Origin: Rhipicephalus microplus
Taxonomy: Eukaryota > Arthropoda > Arachnida > Ixodida > Ixodidae
NCBI RefSeq assembly: GCF_043290135.1
Contig: NC_134707.1
Span: forward strand, 133,302,319 to 133,366,318
DNA: 64,000 nt
Reading direction: 5' to 3'
The notes below the pieces were generated by a model. It saw only the letters and a program-made list of their open reading frames with translations, was not told the origin of the DNA and did no database searches. Shown piece after piece: positions 8,806 to 20,500 of this stretch; positions within the stretch are counted from its first letter, which is position 1, and each line of letters begins with the position of its first letter. A program made the position numbers and the translations under genes.

Positions 8806-10638
8806 TTATATTTGGTCCTCCATGTCCCGCTCGGAATCCTCAGAGGCAGGGAGGGGCACGGAGGCCGGATTGTCCGACGGCGGGGTGGTGGTAGCCACCT
8901 TACGACGACGCCGTGGAGCTGTACCCTCACTGCTCACCGAGCAGGAGCGGGAACGCGATGCCTTGGGTTGAAACTGGGTGATTGCCCAGGCTTGAATAGC
9001 CTGGGTAACCTCTACTACTATGCGTTGGACCGAGAAGCTGGTGAGGAGGTGATTAATCGAAGCTTCGACACGCGTGAGGCGTTCCTCTACGCACTGGGTG
9101 TGCTCTTCGCTAGGGAGAGTTTGGTTAGCGGGCAAGAGAACCTGAGGTGCCCCAGGAGCCTCAAGAGCTTCTGGAGTAGATGTGGCACCGGTTCCGAGTG
9201 CTGGAGTACAAATGGCTGCTTGAACCGGCGGTTTAATGGGAGTGGACTTAGCGCGAGGACTAAGCTTGGACATAGCTGGCGTAGCCGCCTGGACAGAGGA
9301 GGCAATACCGGATGGCCTTGCAGTACACTGTTGTTGGGGTTGAAGTCGCTTATTTAAGAGTTCGAGTTGTTTAGTTAAAAGAGAATTTTGCTTTTGAAGT
9401 GCCGCAACTTGCTGGCGAAGGGCCGCAAGTTTGGGAGAAGGTGGATCGACAGAAGGGGGTGAGAGAGGCTTAGAAGCAGCTTTCCCTGCCCAACTGCTCA
9501 CCTGAGGTACCGCCGCTGGTGCTTCGAGCGGTGGGAATGCTTGAGAGTCGGCGTGGAGTGGTGGAGCCGAATGATGCAGGTTTGTGCTGCTGTCTGGCTC
9601 TGACGAACATGAGGTGGTTCCTCGAGGAGATGTTGAGGGCTGCTTGCGTTTCCGATATTTTCGGTATTTTGCCGTGCAGCCACTGGTCCCAGTCTCATGG
9701 GCGCCGTGGCAGAGGAGGCACTTGGGGTGACAGTCGTGGGCATTGAGACCTGCAGGTGCGGGGGTCCCACATTTGGCACACTGGGTTGGAGCGGCGTGAG
9801 GGCACTGAGGTGGTCGATGACCAATGGTACTGCACTTGGTGCATACAGGGACCGTTTTCTTATAGGCGCGGATATACGTCGCCACGCAGTGGTAGAAGAG
9901 GAAGCGGGGTAACTTCGTGCCCTCGAAAGTCACCACCGCCGCCGCGGAATCTCCGAGTTTGCGGACCGCAAGGATAGTACCTTGAGGCCAATGCAGTTCA
10001 GACTTTATCTTTTCCGGGCTTTCAGCAGGGTTTACATTGATGACGCCCTTGCATGTATCCCCTGGTGCCTTGGCGTGGCCTCGAACGGGCAGCTGCTGAT
10101 CCCCCACTTGCAGCTGGAAGTCCCCGAGGAGTCGCTCTGCCATAGGCAAAATGGTGGTGCTACAGACCAAGATGTTCTGTTCCCATATTGGCCACACTTG
10201 AATTTGCGTGGTAGTCCGGTCGCCGAGGTAGCTGCGGATGGCGTCGCCCACGCAATCGGCCGGGACAAATGTGCGTAGCTCGCAGGGAACGCGAGGTTTC
10301 AGCACTACAATGTAGTCGTCGCGAGAGAGGCGAGGAGTTTGACGTGGACGCCACTTGCGTTGCTTCGCTGGCTGCGAGGACGGAGCAGAGGTAGGCACAC
10401 CGCCGGAGGGATGGCGCGCCGGCGTTCCTTGCAAGGCTGGGGAATGGTGGCCCGCCGTGGCGTCTCGTTGTTGTTGAGACGCATACTTCGATTTCGCTTG
10501 CTTGCGTTGCCACAGTTTCACCATGTCGTCGAGGTATTCATCTTCTGATGGCATAGGGTTTTCGGAGGATGAAATCTCCATGGACAGCATTTGGCTTGAG
10601 GTAGGATCATAGCCCGTAACCACGTTAGCGGCCGCCAT
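8806..10638 (-). CDS. I-clade LINE ORF1: gag-like protein with zinc knuckles
   Basis: The intact 610-aa frame has a Ser/Pro-rich N-terminus, a middle region with FLFYHCVATYIRAYKK, then a CCHC knuckle (CTKCSTIGHRPPQC) and two more Cys/His clusters (CAKC...HDC and CLLC...GC). This is the usual layout of I/Jockey-type ORF1 nucleocapsid-like proteins. A Leu/Gln-rich stretch with LAALRQQVAALQKQ follows and may be a coiled coil. The protein should bind the element RNA in a ribonucleoprotein particle. No break is visible, but the companion ORF2 is dead, so it is unlikely to mobilise itself. Confidence 0.88.
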   Translation of the reverse strand: MAAANVVTGYDPTSSQMLSMEISSSENPMPSEDEYLDDMVKLWQRKQAKSKYASQQQRDATAGHHSPALQGTPARHPSGGVPTSAPSSQPAKQRKWRPRQTPRLSRDDYIVVLKPRVPCELRTFVPADCVGDAIRSYLGDRTTTQIQVWPIWEQNILVCSTTILPMAERLLGDFQLQVGDQQLPVRGHAKAPGDTCKGVINVNPAESPEKIKSELHWPQGTILAVRKLGDSAAAVVTFEGTKLPRFLFYHCVATYIRAYKKTVPVCTKCSTIGHRPPQCPHAAPTQCAKCGTPAPAGLNAHDCHPKCLLCHGAHETGTSGCTAKYRKYRKRKQPSTSPRGTTSCSSEPDSSTNLHHSAPPLHADSQAFPPLEAPAAVPQVSSWAGKAASKPLSPPSVDPPSPKLAALRQQVAALQKQNSLLTKQLELLNKRLQPQQQCTARPSGIASSVQAATPAMSKLSPRAKSTPIKPPVQAAICTPALGTGATSTPEALEAPGAPQVLLPANQTLPSEEHTQCVEERLTRVEASINHLLTSFSVQRIVVEVTQAIQAWAITQFQPKASRSRSCSVSSEGTAPRRRRKVATTTPPSDNPASVPLPASEDSERDMEDQI

Positions 10639-10933
10639 CGCCGGGCTGAGAGCCCTTAGCGAGGCGGCGTTGTAGCCGGGAGTGAAGGACGTCCCTCAAG
10701 TTGTCAAAACTGGACCCACCTGGACGAAGGTGTTGTCTAGGTGAAGCGGAGAACTTGGCGGTGACGATAAATCCAAGTTTAAGGGGTACCAAGGTGGATG
10801 TCCGCAGAAATAGCAGAAAATCTACGGAGGCGATGTGGAGTGCGTCCGTCACCATCGAGCGCTCGCAGCACCCCCCGGGCAGTAAGGGTGTATGGAGGGA
10901 CAGCGAGGCTGCTCACAGAACTGCGCATATAAA
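10639..10933 (-). other. Presumed 5' UTR and internal promoter region of the I-clade LINE
   Basis: This GC-rich segment upstream of the ORF1 start has no coding signal. The 5' end is placed only by the tentative GCATTAC duplication. LINEs of this group use internal, usually TATA-less promoters; no specific element could be proven here. Confidence 0.4.
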
Positions 10934-10940
10934 GCATTAC

Positions 10941-11504
10941 TGGCGGCGCACCTATTTGACACATTCCATGTGACCACAACCGAGTTCGGCGGTGCGGCCT
11001 GTACACCAGCTTCTCCGCATTGCGCGGTTGCTAGCGGCGATGAAAGAGAAATGCGCTAATCTGCTACCTACAGGGACTATCTCGTTGGGCGCCTCTCGAG
11101 TTTCTTTGAGCGCGCGCATATCCCCCCGTCTTCATTTTGCGTGGCTTCTTCTGCGCTTGCGGTTATCAGATCAGACTCGCGATTCGGGAGAGCATGAAGG
11201 TCATTTCGCTTGCTGCCGCCGCCATGCTTACAAAAAGACACTATACTCAAATACGATGAAGTGTAGCATTTGTGCGCCGTCGTCCTGTGTACACTTGTAC
11301 GTTCATTTCGTGCTTGTTTCTTTCTGTTTGCGCAGTGTGCTTTAAATGCCGAGCTGACAGTTGTTTGTCTGTCCTCGTGCTGTGTATGCTCCTTTCGCCT
11401 GTGCTTTCAGCATAAAGTGTGCACTGCAAATTTTGAGCGGCCTGTCGTACACCACATGAACCTGCAATGTGTTGTTGTAGCCTTCATTCGCTCGCCTTTA
11501 ATGG
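10941..11504. other. No gene recognised
   Basis: There is no convincing coding potential or known family in this stretch. A short dispersed-repeat match (11268-11335) is listed separately. Confidence 0.5.
11268..11335 (-). repeat. Short dispersed repeat, matches 34046-34112 in reverse
   Basis: On the minus strand the sequence ATGAACGTACAAGTGTACA with AGGACGACG and CAAATG resembles the plus-strand block at 34055-34100 (ATGAACGCATATGTATATAC, then AGGACAAGTGCGAGCAAATG). The similarity is partial and the family is unidentified. Confidence 0.35.
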
Positions 11505-11638
11505 ATACGTAGGGTTTAACGTCCCGAAACCACTATATGGTCATAAGAGACGCCGTAGTGAAGGGCTCCAGAAATTTCGACCACCTGGGAGTTTTTAACG
11601 CGCATAATAATCAGAGCACACGGGCCTACAGCATTTTT
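11505..11638 (-). mobile_element. Truncated Ruka-like SINE
   Basis: This copy holds only the 3' half of the SINE: the GGTTTAACGTCCC end, the GGCTCCAGAAATTTC block and GCACACGGGCCTACA. The tRNA-like head is missing. It lies head to tail with the complete copy next to it in the same orientation. Confidence 0.75.
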
Positions 11639-11876
11639 GTTGATTGATATGTGGGGTTTAACGTCCCAAAACCACCGTATGGTTGTGAGAGACGCTGTCG
11701 TGGAGGGCTCCAGGAATTTTGACCAGCTGAGGTTCTTTAACGTGCACCCAAATTTTAGCACACGGGCCTACAACATTTCCGCCTCCATCGGAAATGCAGC
11801 CGCTGCAGCTGGGATTAGATCCCGCGACCTGTGGGTCAGCAGCCGAGTACCTTAGCCACTAGACCACCGCGGCAGG
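11639..11876 (-). mobile_element. Ruka-like tRNA-derived SINE, complete
   Basis: Read on the minus strand it starts with a tRNA-like head containing an A box (GTGGTCTAGTGGCTAAGG) and a B box region (GGTCGCGGGATCTAATCCC). The Ruka core follows: TTTCCGATGGAGGCGGAAAT, TAGGCCCGTGTGCT, GGGTGCACGTTAAAGAAC and GGTTTTGGGACGTTAAAC. Ruka is a SINE family described from ixodid ticks. It would be transcribed by RNA polymerase III and depends on a LINE for mobility. Confidence 0.9.
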
Positions 11877-12384
11877 GCATGCTTCGGCTTTGTGGCGAAA
11901 CAATGCAGAATAAAAGCTGTACTACATCGGTGAAGACACCTTTCTGTTTCCTGTTATACCGATTGCAGAAAAGAGACATCAGTCATGTTTTTTTTTCTTT
12001 TTAATAATGTGTTCACCAATATATTTCTTTGTATTGTGCTGCTCTTTATGTATTTTGGTACACGAATGTTCTTCACACACATTCATTTTAAAAGCGACGC
12101 TGAAGTTCACCTTTTGGTTTTTCGCCACTTCCCACTTACACAATGCCTCAACGGAGACCTGTTAGGTTTTTTTTACCTAAATAAATTAAATTAGAATAGA
12201 GTGTTCATACAAGGTGGCAAGTTACAACAAAACACCGGTCGAGTGATACTAGAGATAGAGAAAGCAGATCTATTGTACAGGTAGTGCAGGAAGTAGCTCC
12301 ATCACACAGGCGCAGAAGTAATACGTACATACATACTTCGTATCGAAATCACGCGCTGCGGCTATCCACAGATAGCGCAACGTG

Positions 12385-12660
12385 TACCGGTGCGCGTGGC
12401 CCGCTTGCACTCTTCAAAATGATCAGTTTAGTTTCTGCCAAAGTGAGAGGTGCCTTGGCTGCCTGGAAAAACGGATGATGTCACGCGCACTGGCTGATTG
12501 ATACTGACTGGAGATGATGGTCGCCGCACCACGGCCTCGTCCCTGTATGGACACCGCTTTATGACACGTTTAAAGAAATTGTTGTTATTTGTTATGGGTT
12601 GAGGTGTCAGTTGTATGTTTAACTATGGACTGGAAGCAGCAAGCCTGATACACACGCTTG
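12385..12660. repeat. Unclassified dispersed repeat, copy 1
   Basis: Blocks shared in order with 17236-17510 include GTGCGCGTGGCCC, TGCCTTGGCTG, CTCGTCCC and TTTAACTATGGACTGGAAGC. Identity is patchy. There is no ORF, and no terminal repeats could be defined, so the class is unknown. Confidence 0.45.
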
Positions 12661-14668
12661 GCCCCCAACATTGTTTTTTCTCCCTCCTTTAGGAATAGCA
12701 CGGTGAACGTAGCTCCAGTCTTTACTTTTGGTTGCCGAGTTTATGCGTGGCAATTGTTGAAATTTTTCGTGTATGTGCTTGTTGTTGAACGTTTTTTTTC
12801 ATTTTATTGAAATGGCGCAGGTAGACAGTAAGCAGCTGCACTCACGGATAATCTTGACAACCTGGCGCAAGTAGGATTTATCAAGCCCGTAGGCTGATCA
12901 GCTGCTGGCCCAGCAGCTGCCCACCTTTCAGCACGTCGCGGAGTTTTGCAATGGGTTCATAGACCACGTGATCAGCCTGGTCGTGTAGCCAGATATAGTG
13001 GGTGAGACGAAGTTCTGTGCGCAGGTCAAGCTATCCACGTATACGTTGGCGCAAAATCAGTGGATGACGTTCTAAATGAAGTAAACTGATATCGCATAGC
13101 TAATGGCACCTCGCAAGCGAGCGTGAACGCTCTAATCTTGCCACTGGCTGTACAGAATACTACAGGAGAGTGGTGGACGTTACGATTGCTTTTCACGACT
13201 TGGGCAGGTTAGGGAAGGCAATTTCGATAGAAAATCTTGCCCTATAGGTACAAGCTACGAGTCCAGCGTGAGTTCAAACTGAGAACCCAGTATCAAGCAG
13301 AAAGCTTGCTGGAGTATATTTGTAGGATACCCTAACTGCATCACCGCGCAGGTCTCGGAAGGGGACAATGCCTCTCGGGTTATTCAGCAGTCATCTTTGA
13401 CTCAGATTATTTTTTACTGGCACACATTTGGAAGCATTCAGCATCTGGCACGGGAAGCCCACGGTGTGCAAGACGCTCTCTTAGCTGAGCACGTACGTGC
13501 CAACGCTAGCGCCTATATTTGCTCTTAAGCGCTCACTGGTTTGGCGCCCCTCCCCCATTGTTGCCATTCTTTCGTGCAACCTGACGAGCCCAGGTGCAAC
13601 TCCGTGAGATATGAGCCAGGGCGGTGCGAGGCCCTGTTCAGTACCTTATGAGGGGTATGATTTTCCTGGCAGCGAGTGTCCGCGTAGCAGTGTCGTAGTG
13701 GAGATCACTCTCTTTTTACTCGAGCCATAAAAGATGATAGTCGGCTTGACCCACAGTTTCGATGTGCGAGGTTCCCAAGTCGTGCGAAAGCCGATTGCGG
13801 CAGGCACTTTTTTGATGGGTACTCCGTAGTACTGAAAATTGGGCTAGTTGGTAATACTATAAGGGTAGAAATCTCAATCTGTTTACTTGAAAAAGAAGAA
13901 ATCTTAATCAGTAGCATGTTTGTTTGAATGGAATATGCCTCGCTTGCGTAGTTACCAGTAGAATAAAATTGTTAATGTCGTTGACACGATTCTCTGCCGG
14001 CCCTCTGTGCATGTTCTGTGCGTTTTTATCTTATGTGTTACGATAACTTGTACATTTCAATAAATTCTTCAGTTGAGAGTCAGCGTTTGTTTGTGTCTCT
14101 TCTTTTCGTCCCGTGAGTTTGTGCGCTGTTTCTGCCCGTAAGGTTACTCCGTGGGCCAGTCTGCCGAAAGGCGTAATGTAGATGATCGGCTTGTTGGTCA
14201 ACGTAGACATGCGTTAGTCCTTTAGTCCTTTGCTACCAGTGCGGTCAAACTGGTCATTTTAGACGCCAATGCTTTGCCTGTCGTAGCCCAAATACAGGTC
14301 ATTACGACAACAGTTAGCGTGTTGCAACACACGGGCATCAATATCAAAACCGTGGAACACTGTCCAGTACGTTGAGACGAGAAAAAACAAGCTGGAGAGT
14401 CAGTCATTGTGTCCTCTGTCTGCAGCATAACGCAAGCACAGTCTCCATCGCCGACAATGAATATCAAAAGGCATAAATTAATCGTACTAACACTTGATAA
14501 GTGCTCAGGAGTCGCTTATTTGGTGATGCAATGTTGCAACAGTGTAAAGCTCATCTGGCCGATCCCATGTACAGTGGAGTCGGTGATATGCACAGCTCAA
14601 ATTTGGAAGATTGATATAGCAATTTTGAAATCAATAGCGTAATCGAAACGGCCCGGAGAACTAAAAGT
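12661..14668. other. No gene recognised
   Basis: This AT-rich single-copy-looking DNA holds only short chance ORFs. No RNA gene or mobile-element motif was seen. Confidence 0.5.
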
Positions 14669-14669
14669 C

Positions 14670-14694
14670 GTAGATAGATAGATAGATAGGTAGG

Positions 14695-14734
<40 letters not shown>
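14670..14734. repeat. (GATA)n microsatellite
   Basis: About 16 GATA units with two GGTA interruptions are visible directly in the sequence. Confidence 0.97.
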
Positions 14735-14849
14735 ATGCCAATGGCATTCACATACCACTGAGGTTTGTTTGAGTTCTTGCGGTATTTCCAACAGGTTCAG
14801 TTCCTATCAGCACGGGATGAACATGGCCTTAGGTGGTGCAGAGTTTAAA

Positions 14850-15535
14850 TATGAAATTTTGTATCTTGATGAGAAGACAGTATTCTTGCACACGTTTGAA
14901 AACCATCTGGCGCAGCTTCATATGGTGCTACAGCATGTCAGCAGCTGGTCTAACTGTTGATGCTGAAAAATTGCGGCTCGCTACTGAGAAGATCAACCTG
15001 CTTAGGTTGGTTATCGACAAAAGTGTACTACAACCTAACCCAGATAAGCTGTGCGCAATTACAGAATGTCCTCCTCCCTGAAACACGAAGAGTTTTCACA
15101 GGATCGTGGGAGTGATTGCTTTTTATTTTAACTGTATTGCAGCACCGTGCACAGGCTTCGCTTGACCACTAACAAAGCTTCAGAAGAAAGACGCTAAATG
15201 GCCTTGGAGCAGGGAGAAACGAGTAGCTTTCGACAAAGTTCTTGGTGCAATCACTAGTAATGCCCTCCTTCAGCTGCCAGATCTCAACAAACTTTTTTGA
15301 TACATTCCGTTGAAAGCGATAATGGCCTTGGCGCGATACATTTACAAACCTGCGCGCCTTCGCTCTGAGGCCCGTTGCTCTCGCAAGCCGTGGCGCGAAA
15401 CGCAACCATTCGGTAACAGAAGAGGAATGTCTGGCTATGAAGTTTACAATAAAGAGGTTTGACATGTTTTAGAATGGGATTAAGTTCACTATTCAAACGG
15501 TCCATCAAGTGCTGTATTGATTGAAATAGTGACCT
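14850..15535 (+). pseudogene. Ty3/gypsy pol relic: RT end and RNase H fragment
   Basis: Shifting frames give LDEKTVFLHTF, AGLTVDAEKLRLATEKINLL and VLQPNPDKLCAI (the RT end and connection region). Further on come KKDAKWPWSREK, LQLPDLNK and, after several stops, EEECLAMKFTIKRFDMF with IKFTIQTVHQVLY (RNase H). At least three frameshifts and four stops are present, with no LTRs nearby. It is an old plus-strand fragment of gypsy-type pol, unrelated in position to the larger elements to the right. Confidence 0.75.
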
Positions 15536-17235
15536 AATCTCTCCAGATAATTCCCCGACGGGCGCTTATTTAGCAGCGCTATGATTATGACATTCAGTAC
15601 GAGAAGCGTAGAACAAACACAGTTGCACACACATTTTAACATGCGCCGTTTTCTACTGAACCTCAAGCTTAGCCGGAAGCTGTGCGTGTGAATTGCGACA
15701 CCACCTGATACCATGCAATCACGCCGGGATACTTTACTGACTAAACACAAGCCTCTTGCAGCACAGCAAAGTGATGTTCCCCGTTATAATAAACCAGAAA
15801 AATCTTTTGGCTTATAATCCAGTGGCACAGGAAGCGACGAAGAAATCGGCTTCCAATCAGTGCTTTATCTGGTCTTTCTTCAGTGCAGAAAAGTTACGAC
15901 AAGCTGCGCCAGGCGAGCACTTGGTCAGACAGGAGACAGGATGTGTTACACTATGCACGTTCCTTTTCAATTTGTCAAAGGGTAAAACCACCTGTTATTT
16001 CATGCTTGGACCATTGCGGTCAGTTAAAAGTACATCGTCTTGGCATATAGTAGCATAGGCGTAATGGGTACATTGACAGTGAGTCTGCGGGGAAACTAAT
16101 ACCTGCTTCATGACTCACCATTTTAATATGGGTTGAATTGTTCCCTTTGTAAGTTCTGACCCCCCAAAAAGTGTGGGACGGCCTTCTCGAAACCTTCAAC
16201 AGGCTCGGATGCCCTGTCTAAGTCATTACGGACATTACGCCGCACTTCACCAGCAAGGTGTTCACACTTTGTTTTGACGCCCTGGGGATCCGTCCGCAGG
16301 CCAACCGTAAGGAAAGGGTAAACGGAAACCGTAAAACTACACTTGTTGCGCATACCAAGCTTCGTAAAAACTGGAACCTGAAATGAGACTTAGCGCTTGA
16401 GACTAGAATGACAGTGAATTGCTCAACAGGTTTTAATTGGGCTCAATTTAACCTGAGAGAATAAATATTTTTGCAGGACAGAGGTGTAGCATGCGAAACC
16501 ACTTCTTCGATTCTTTATGTAATGATGTATGCTAATGACTTGAGGCAGCGGATGACAGACGCGGTACAAGTCAGATAGCACCTCCATGTATCCCGCATGA
16601 TAGAAGCCGGGAAATATGAGGAGCGTCAGAAGAATGTTAATTTTGAGCTTGGTCACTTGAAGTTAAAACGCACACAACCCCTCAATCACGCTTCTAAGGA
16701 TTTTTCAGTTTCCCCAGCAAACAGCTGAGACGGGCAACATAGAATTGCCCAAAGATCAACGCTTTCGTACATGTTGACAGGGTGCACGAATAATCAAGTG
16801 TATCACTTTAATCGTGTCTCCGATATCAGACCCTATATTTTGCATGAGGAGATTCGGCTGCTGGAGATCCAGACATTCGTCATCAGAGCTTGGCCACAAC
16901 ACCACCGACAAAGTTGTAGAGTCTTCGTCCGCAGTAAGAAAAAAGAGAGCGGTTTGGAAAGATGGCGCTTTTCCTTGCTTTGTGCTTGCTTTTCTTTTTC
17001 TTCTGAAGTTCACCATTGTTATGTTCGCTTTAATGTTTCGCGCAAGAGACGTATACGTTTATTGATGGCAACAAGAAATATTGATTGGCTTCTGTTTGTC
17101 TTCGCTACATTTTAGGGTCAGAGCAGCCGGACATTATGAGCCAACCTCCGGTCCCTGGCCCAGCTTTTTGAGGGGCTATGTGTGAGAACCACGCGTTATA
17201 AAGCTGATAAAGATAGCACTATGTGTTATGAGGTG
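15536..17235. other. No gene recognised
   Basis: Nothing convincing was found. A minus-strand 86-codon ORF at 16756-17016 has no recognisable motif and no supporting signals. Confidence 0.5.
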
Positions 17236-17510
17236 GTGGTGCGTGTGGCCCACCTGCGCTCTTCGAAAGGGTCAACCTGCGTGCCGTCCTAGAGAGAGTT
17301 GCCTTGGCTGTCGCAATAGATAGAGGCTTTCACCCACTCTGGTAGATTGCTGCGTACAGGAGGTCATCGTGACCGCGCCGCTGTCTCGTCCCTTGGCCAA
17401 CCGGGTCGTATAGCATGTTCGGATAAAATAACCCTTGTTCGTTTTGACCTATAGTCTCAGTTGCCTGCTTTAACTATGAACGGTAGGCAACAAGCACAAC
17501 AAACAGAATT
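17236..17510. repeat. Unclassified dispersed repeat, copy 2
   Basis: This is the diverged direct-orientation partner of 12385-12660. It shares GTGCGTGTGGCCC, TTGCCTTGGCTG, CTCGTCCC and TTTAACTATGAACGGTAGGC in the same order and with similar spacing. The function and class are unknown. Confidence 0.45.
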
Positions 17511-20500
17511 GGTAGCGCGGATCGGCACTCGTTCCTGCACCTCCTCTTATCTCCGCGTTGCGTGGCGTTATTGCCTTTCGCTCAGAAAGCCTTCTTTTAT
17601 CTATCCAATTTCCTTCACGGCAATGACATTGTTGAATAGGCAGCCTCCATTTCGAGTATTTTTGTGAGATATTTCTTGATTTATTTTGATTTATATTTCA
17701 GTTTCTAGTTTGCAGCTTCTGCTTTTCTAGATTACTTTCTTTTGAGACTTGTTCACAAATGCCTCGAATAAAAATGTAATCAAGCAGACTTGTACACATT
17801 GCATTCATCATATTATCGTAAAACAAAAACTAGTGCAAGGCGCCAGAATGACACGTTGCATTGCGTCCATCTAAGCGTTGCTTCAAACATAAACACACAA
17901 GGCCGCTTCGCTGTGTGTTCTCCTCAAAGGAAGTACGTTGGGCCTGCTGCTCTTCTTTTTGCTATGACTTCTACTAAATGCTTTTCTTTTATTTCTTAAC
18001 GTCCTACAATGTTGGCGCTATCTGCGAGAACACATCTCACAATGCTTTGGAATAACGACCACTGCGTATAAGAGCAGTGTCACTCATAGTTACCTTATTC
18101 TAGGAGACAAACAATAATTCTTTCAGCCCTTTATAGGTGGGTAGGGCAGTGCTAGACACTTAAAATTGTAACAATTGTTTCAGGTTAGCGGGAATGATAT
18201 TGTCTTCTCTAACAATCTTTAGAACCTCAGGCATTTTAATGCATTTTGATCGAAGCAATGTGATCAAGCTTTTGAGACCAACTGACGAGCAGTCATGTCC
18301 CCTATTTCCAGCCTTTGTACAGCCTCATATTGCTGCTTGAAGAGCAATTCGAAAATATGAAGCCCGTTGTTTATATGAGCCTAGGAGGTACACAGAAAAT
18401 ACTTCGCTACCTAAAGGCTCACGGTATATCTTTTTTCTAAACAAACGTGGCGTTTACTGAGTCCACTTGCTTTGCATGTGTGTGTTTGTGTGTGCGTGTG
18501 TGTGCGTGTGTTACGCACATGAAGACACGGTTCTGTGCATTTTTTTCCAGTGAAGCTGCGCCTTTTTTTCCATTTTCAGGAGGTGGGAAAATATGCCCTC
18601 CTAAAGATGAAGCCAAAGAAAGCGTAACATAGTTGGAAGATGGCATGTTTCGGCTATTAATAAAAATGAGACTCGGATATTTCGTGGAAAACCTCAAGAA
18701 AGTGCGCTTTCTTCTCATGTGGGGTCGCCACGAAGAAAAAAAATGTTATAATAAGGGCCAATTTTACTTGTGATCTTTTAGTTACAAATAAGGCAGCGTA
18801 TTGTGAGCGGGTACACAAGGATGCGCAGAGTAGCTATAGTAGTACAGATGTGCGCCTGTACAAGGCTATGCGAAGGTGTTATGCACATGTATGAATAGTG
18901 AACAAACAAGAAATGCAACTTAATGGCCAATTGGGTTAAAGACAAGCGTGTTAAAGCGTGTTACAGAAGCATGTAATGGGTGTTGTGTACTAGACTGGAC
19001 AATTGGGGTGAATGAACAAAGCCAGTCATTTCCATGTATCGGTGAGAAAAAATGACAGTGCACTTTATAAATTGCAAACTTCATTCAGCCAAAGCCTGTA
19101 GCCATGCGACTGACTGTGCCATGTTTTTTTGTTTTTGCTTTCTTTTTTTTCTACGCTCTTATCAATCACATAGTTGATGAGCATGATACGTCAGAAACTC
19201 ACGCAAGTATTGGCGGTGCTTTCACTACGACGCGCTCATTCTGAAACAGCGAAACTATTTAATTGTGTAAAACAGCCAGGTTGCTCTTGTGCTAATTGTA
19301 CGTCGATGCTAAGTTGTTGCAAGGAAATGATTTGTGGTCTCGACATCAATCGACCACCGTCAATAGTGTTTTGCTAGAAGAGACATAGAATTAAACTGTG
19401 GCAAAACAACGAAGCGAGTCAGAACAAAAACTGCGTGAGAAAGGAAGCCAAAAGTTGACTCTTGTGATGACTATATGGCTGGTTGCTGTTAAATTGCATG
19501 TCTTCATAAATTGTGCCAGCAATCATACGGACACTCCTGGTGCCCTTTCTCCGTCGTCATGGTGTTAATGCCCTGTATTTGAATAATTATGTACAATATT
19601 TAAAAACACCCGGCCTGCGCGGAATATGCAGCACAATCACAGCGAAAGCTAGAAGAATGGCCTTTCAGAGCATTTTCTGAACACTCATAGTGTAACTGCT
19701 GCAAGCACACTTGCCTGATGCCCACTACAGCAAAAATTAAAAAAACTTTCACGGTTTTAGACTGGCGTTCGGTATGCTATTTTTTGTCATTATTTAGAGA
19801 AGTGTGGCATCCACTAAAGAACTGCGATGAATTTTGTGACAACTGTTCATGTAGTGGATGACGCAATGAGAAATTATGGCTGAAGTGGGTATGTGCGCCA
19901 GTTAATAGCTGAACGAAGACAAGCTTTTTTAATGGGTTGGAACATTTGACGTCCCAATCGTTACGCTATTCGGATTGTGCGACGATTGTTTGTTCTTTCT
20001 ATGTTTTAAAACACTTTTTAAGTCGTATTAACGTGATTTCTTTCCCGACATCAAGCTTATCTAACGCAAGTTTGCCAACAAGTTCCAAATACCGGTGAGA
20101 CTTGGTGGTAGAATACTGGGCGCACCCAGTTTATTGCCCCACTGTGTCATTGATACTACGTTTTTTTTTTTAATTTCGCGCGTTGTAGTTACGGACACCA
20201 GCGGCGGCGTCGGCGGACAACTATGGCGCTGCGCGAAACCAGAGCTGTGATCTCATAACAGGTTTCGTCGGCCACGCATTTCCGTGCTTAAAATGTCACC
20301 GAAAGACAACGGTCTGTTACCGGCCGTCTTATTCATTTGAGGTCGCATTTTCAGCAACAATTAGGTTTTTGGAATAACGTATCTTCGCGTTTGCTAGTTC
20401 AAAAAACTCCACCTAGTACTTTTGTATTAATGTGGTGCCTCAGATATCCGCGTTGCTTGCCTTTTTACACACAATGTTCACAAGTATTACCACAATCAGC

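Larger units (their letters stand above)
553..10933 (-). mobile_element. I-clade LINE, full-length but interrupted by a nested LINE
   Basis: This minus-strand non-LTR retrotransposon has ORF1 at 8806-10638 and ORF2 from 8788 leftwards. ORF2 is cut at 2824-7385 by a younger LINE and continues to 673. An endonuclease, RT and C-terminal RNase H in one ORF is typical of the I clade. The 3' end has a poly(A) signal and an (ACC)n tail near 577-613. The outer limits are uncertain: GCATTAC occurs at 546-552 and 10934-10940 and may be a 7-bp target duplication, which sets the limits given, but a chance match is possible. Confidence 0.85.

Noticed and set aside
576..10940. Clear long target-site duplication for the I-clade LINE
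   Set aside because: Only GCATTAC at 546-552 and 10934-10940 matches, and it is about 25 bp from the visible tail. It is kept as tentative and not asserted.
16756..17016. 86-codon minus-strand ORF as a small host gene
   Set aside because: No motif, no promoter or splice evidence, and the length is within chance expectation for AT-rich DNA.
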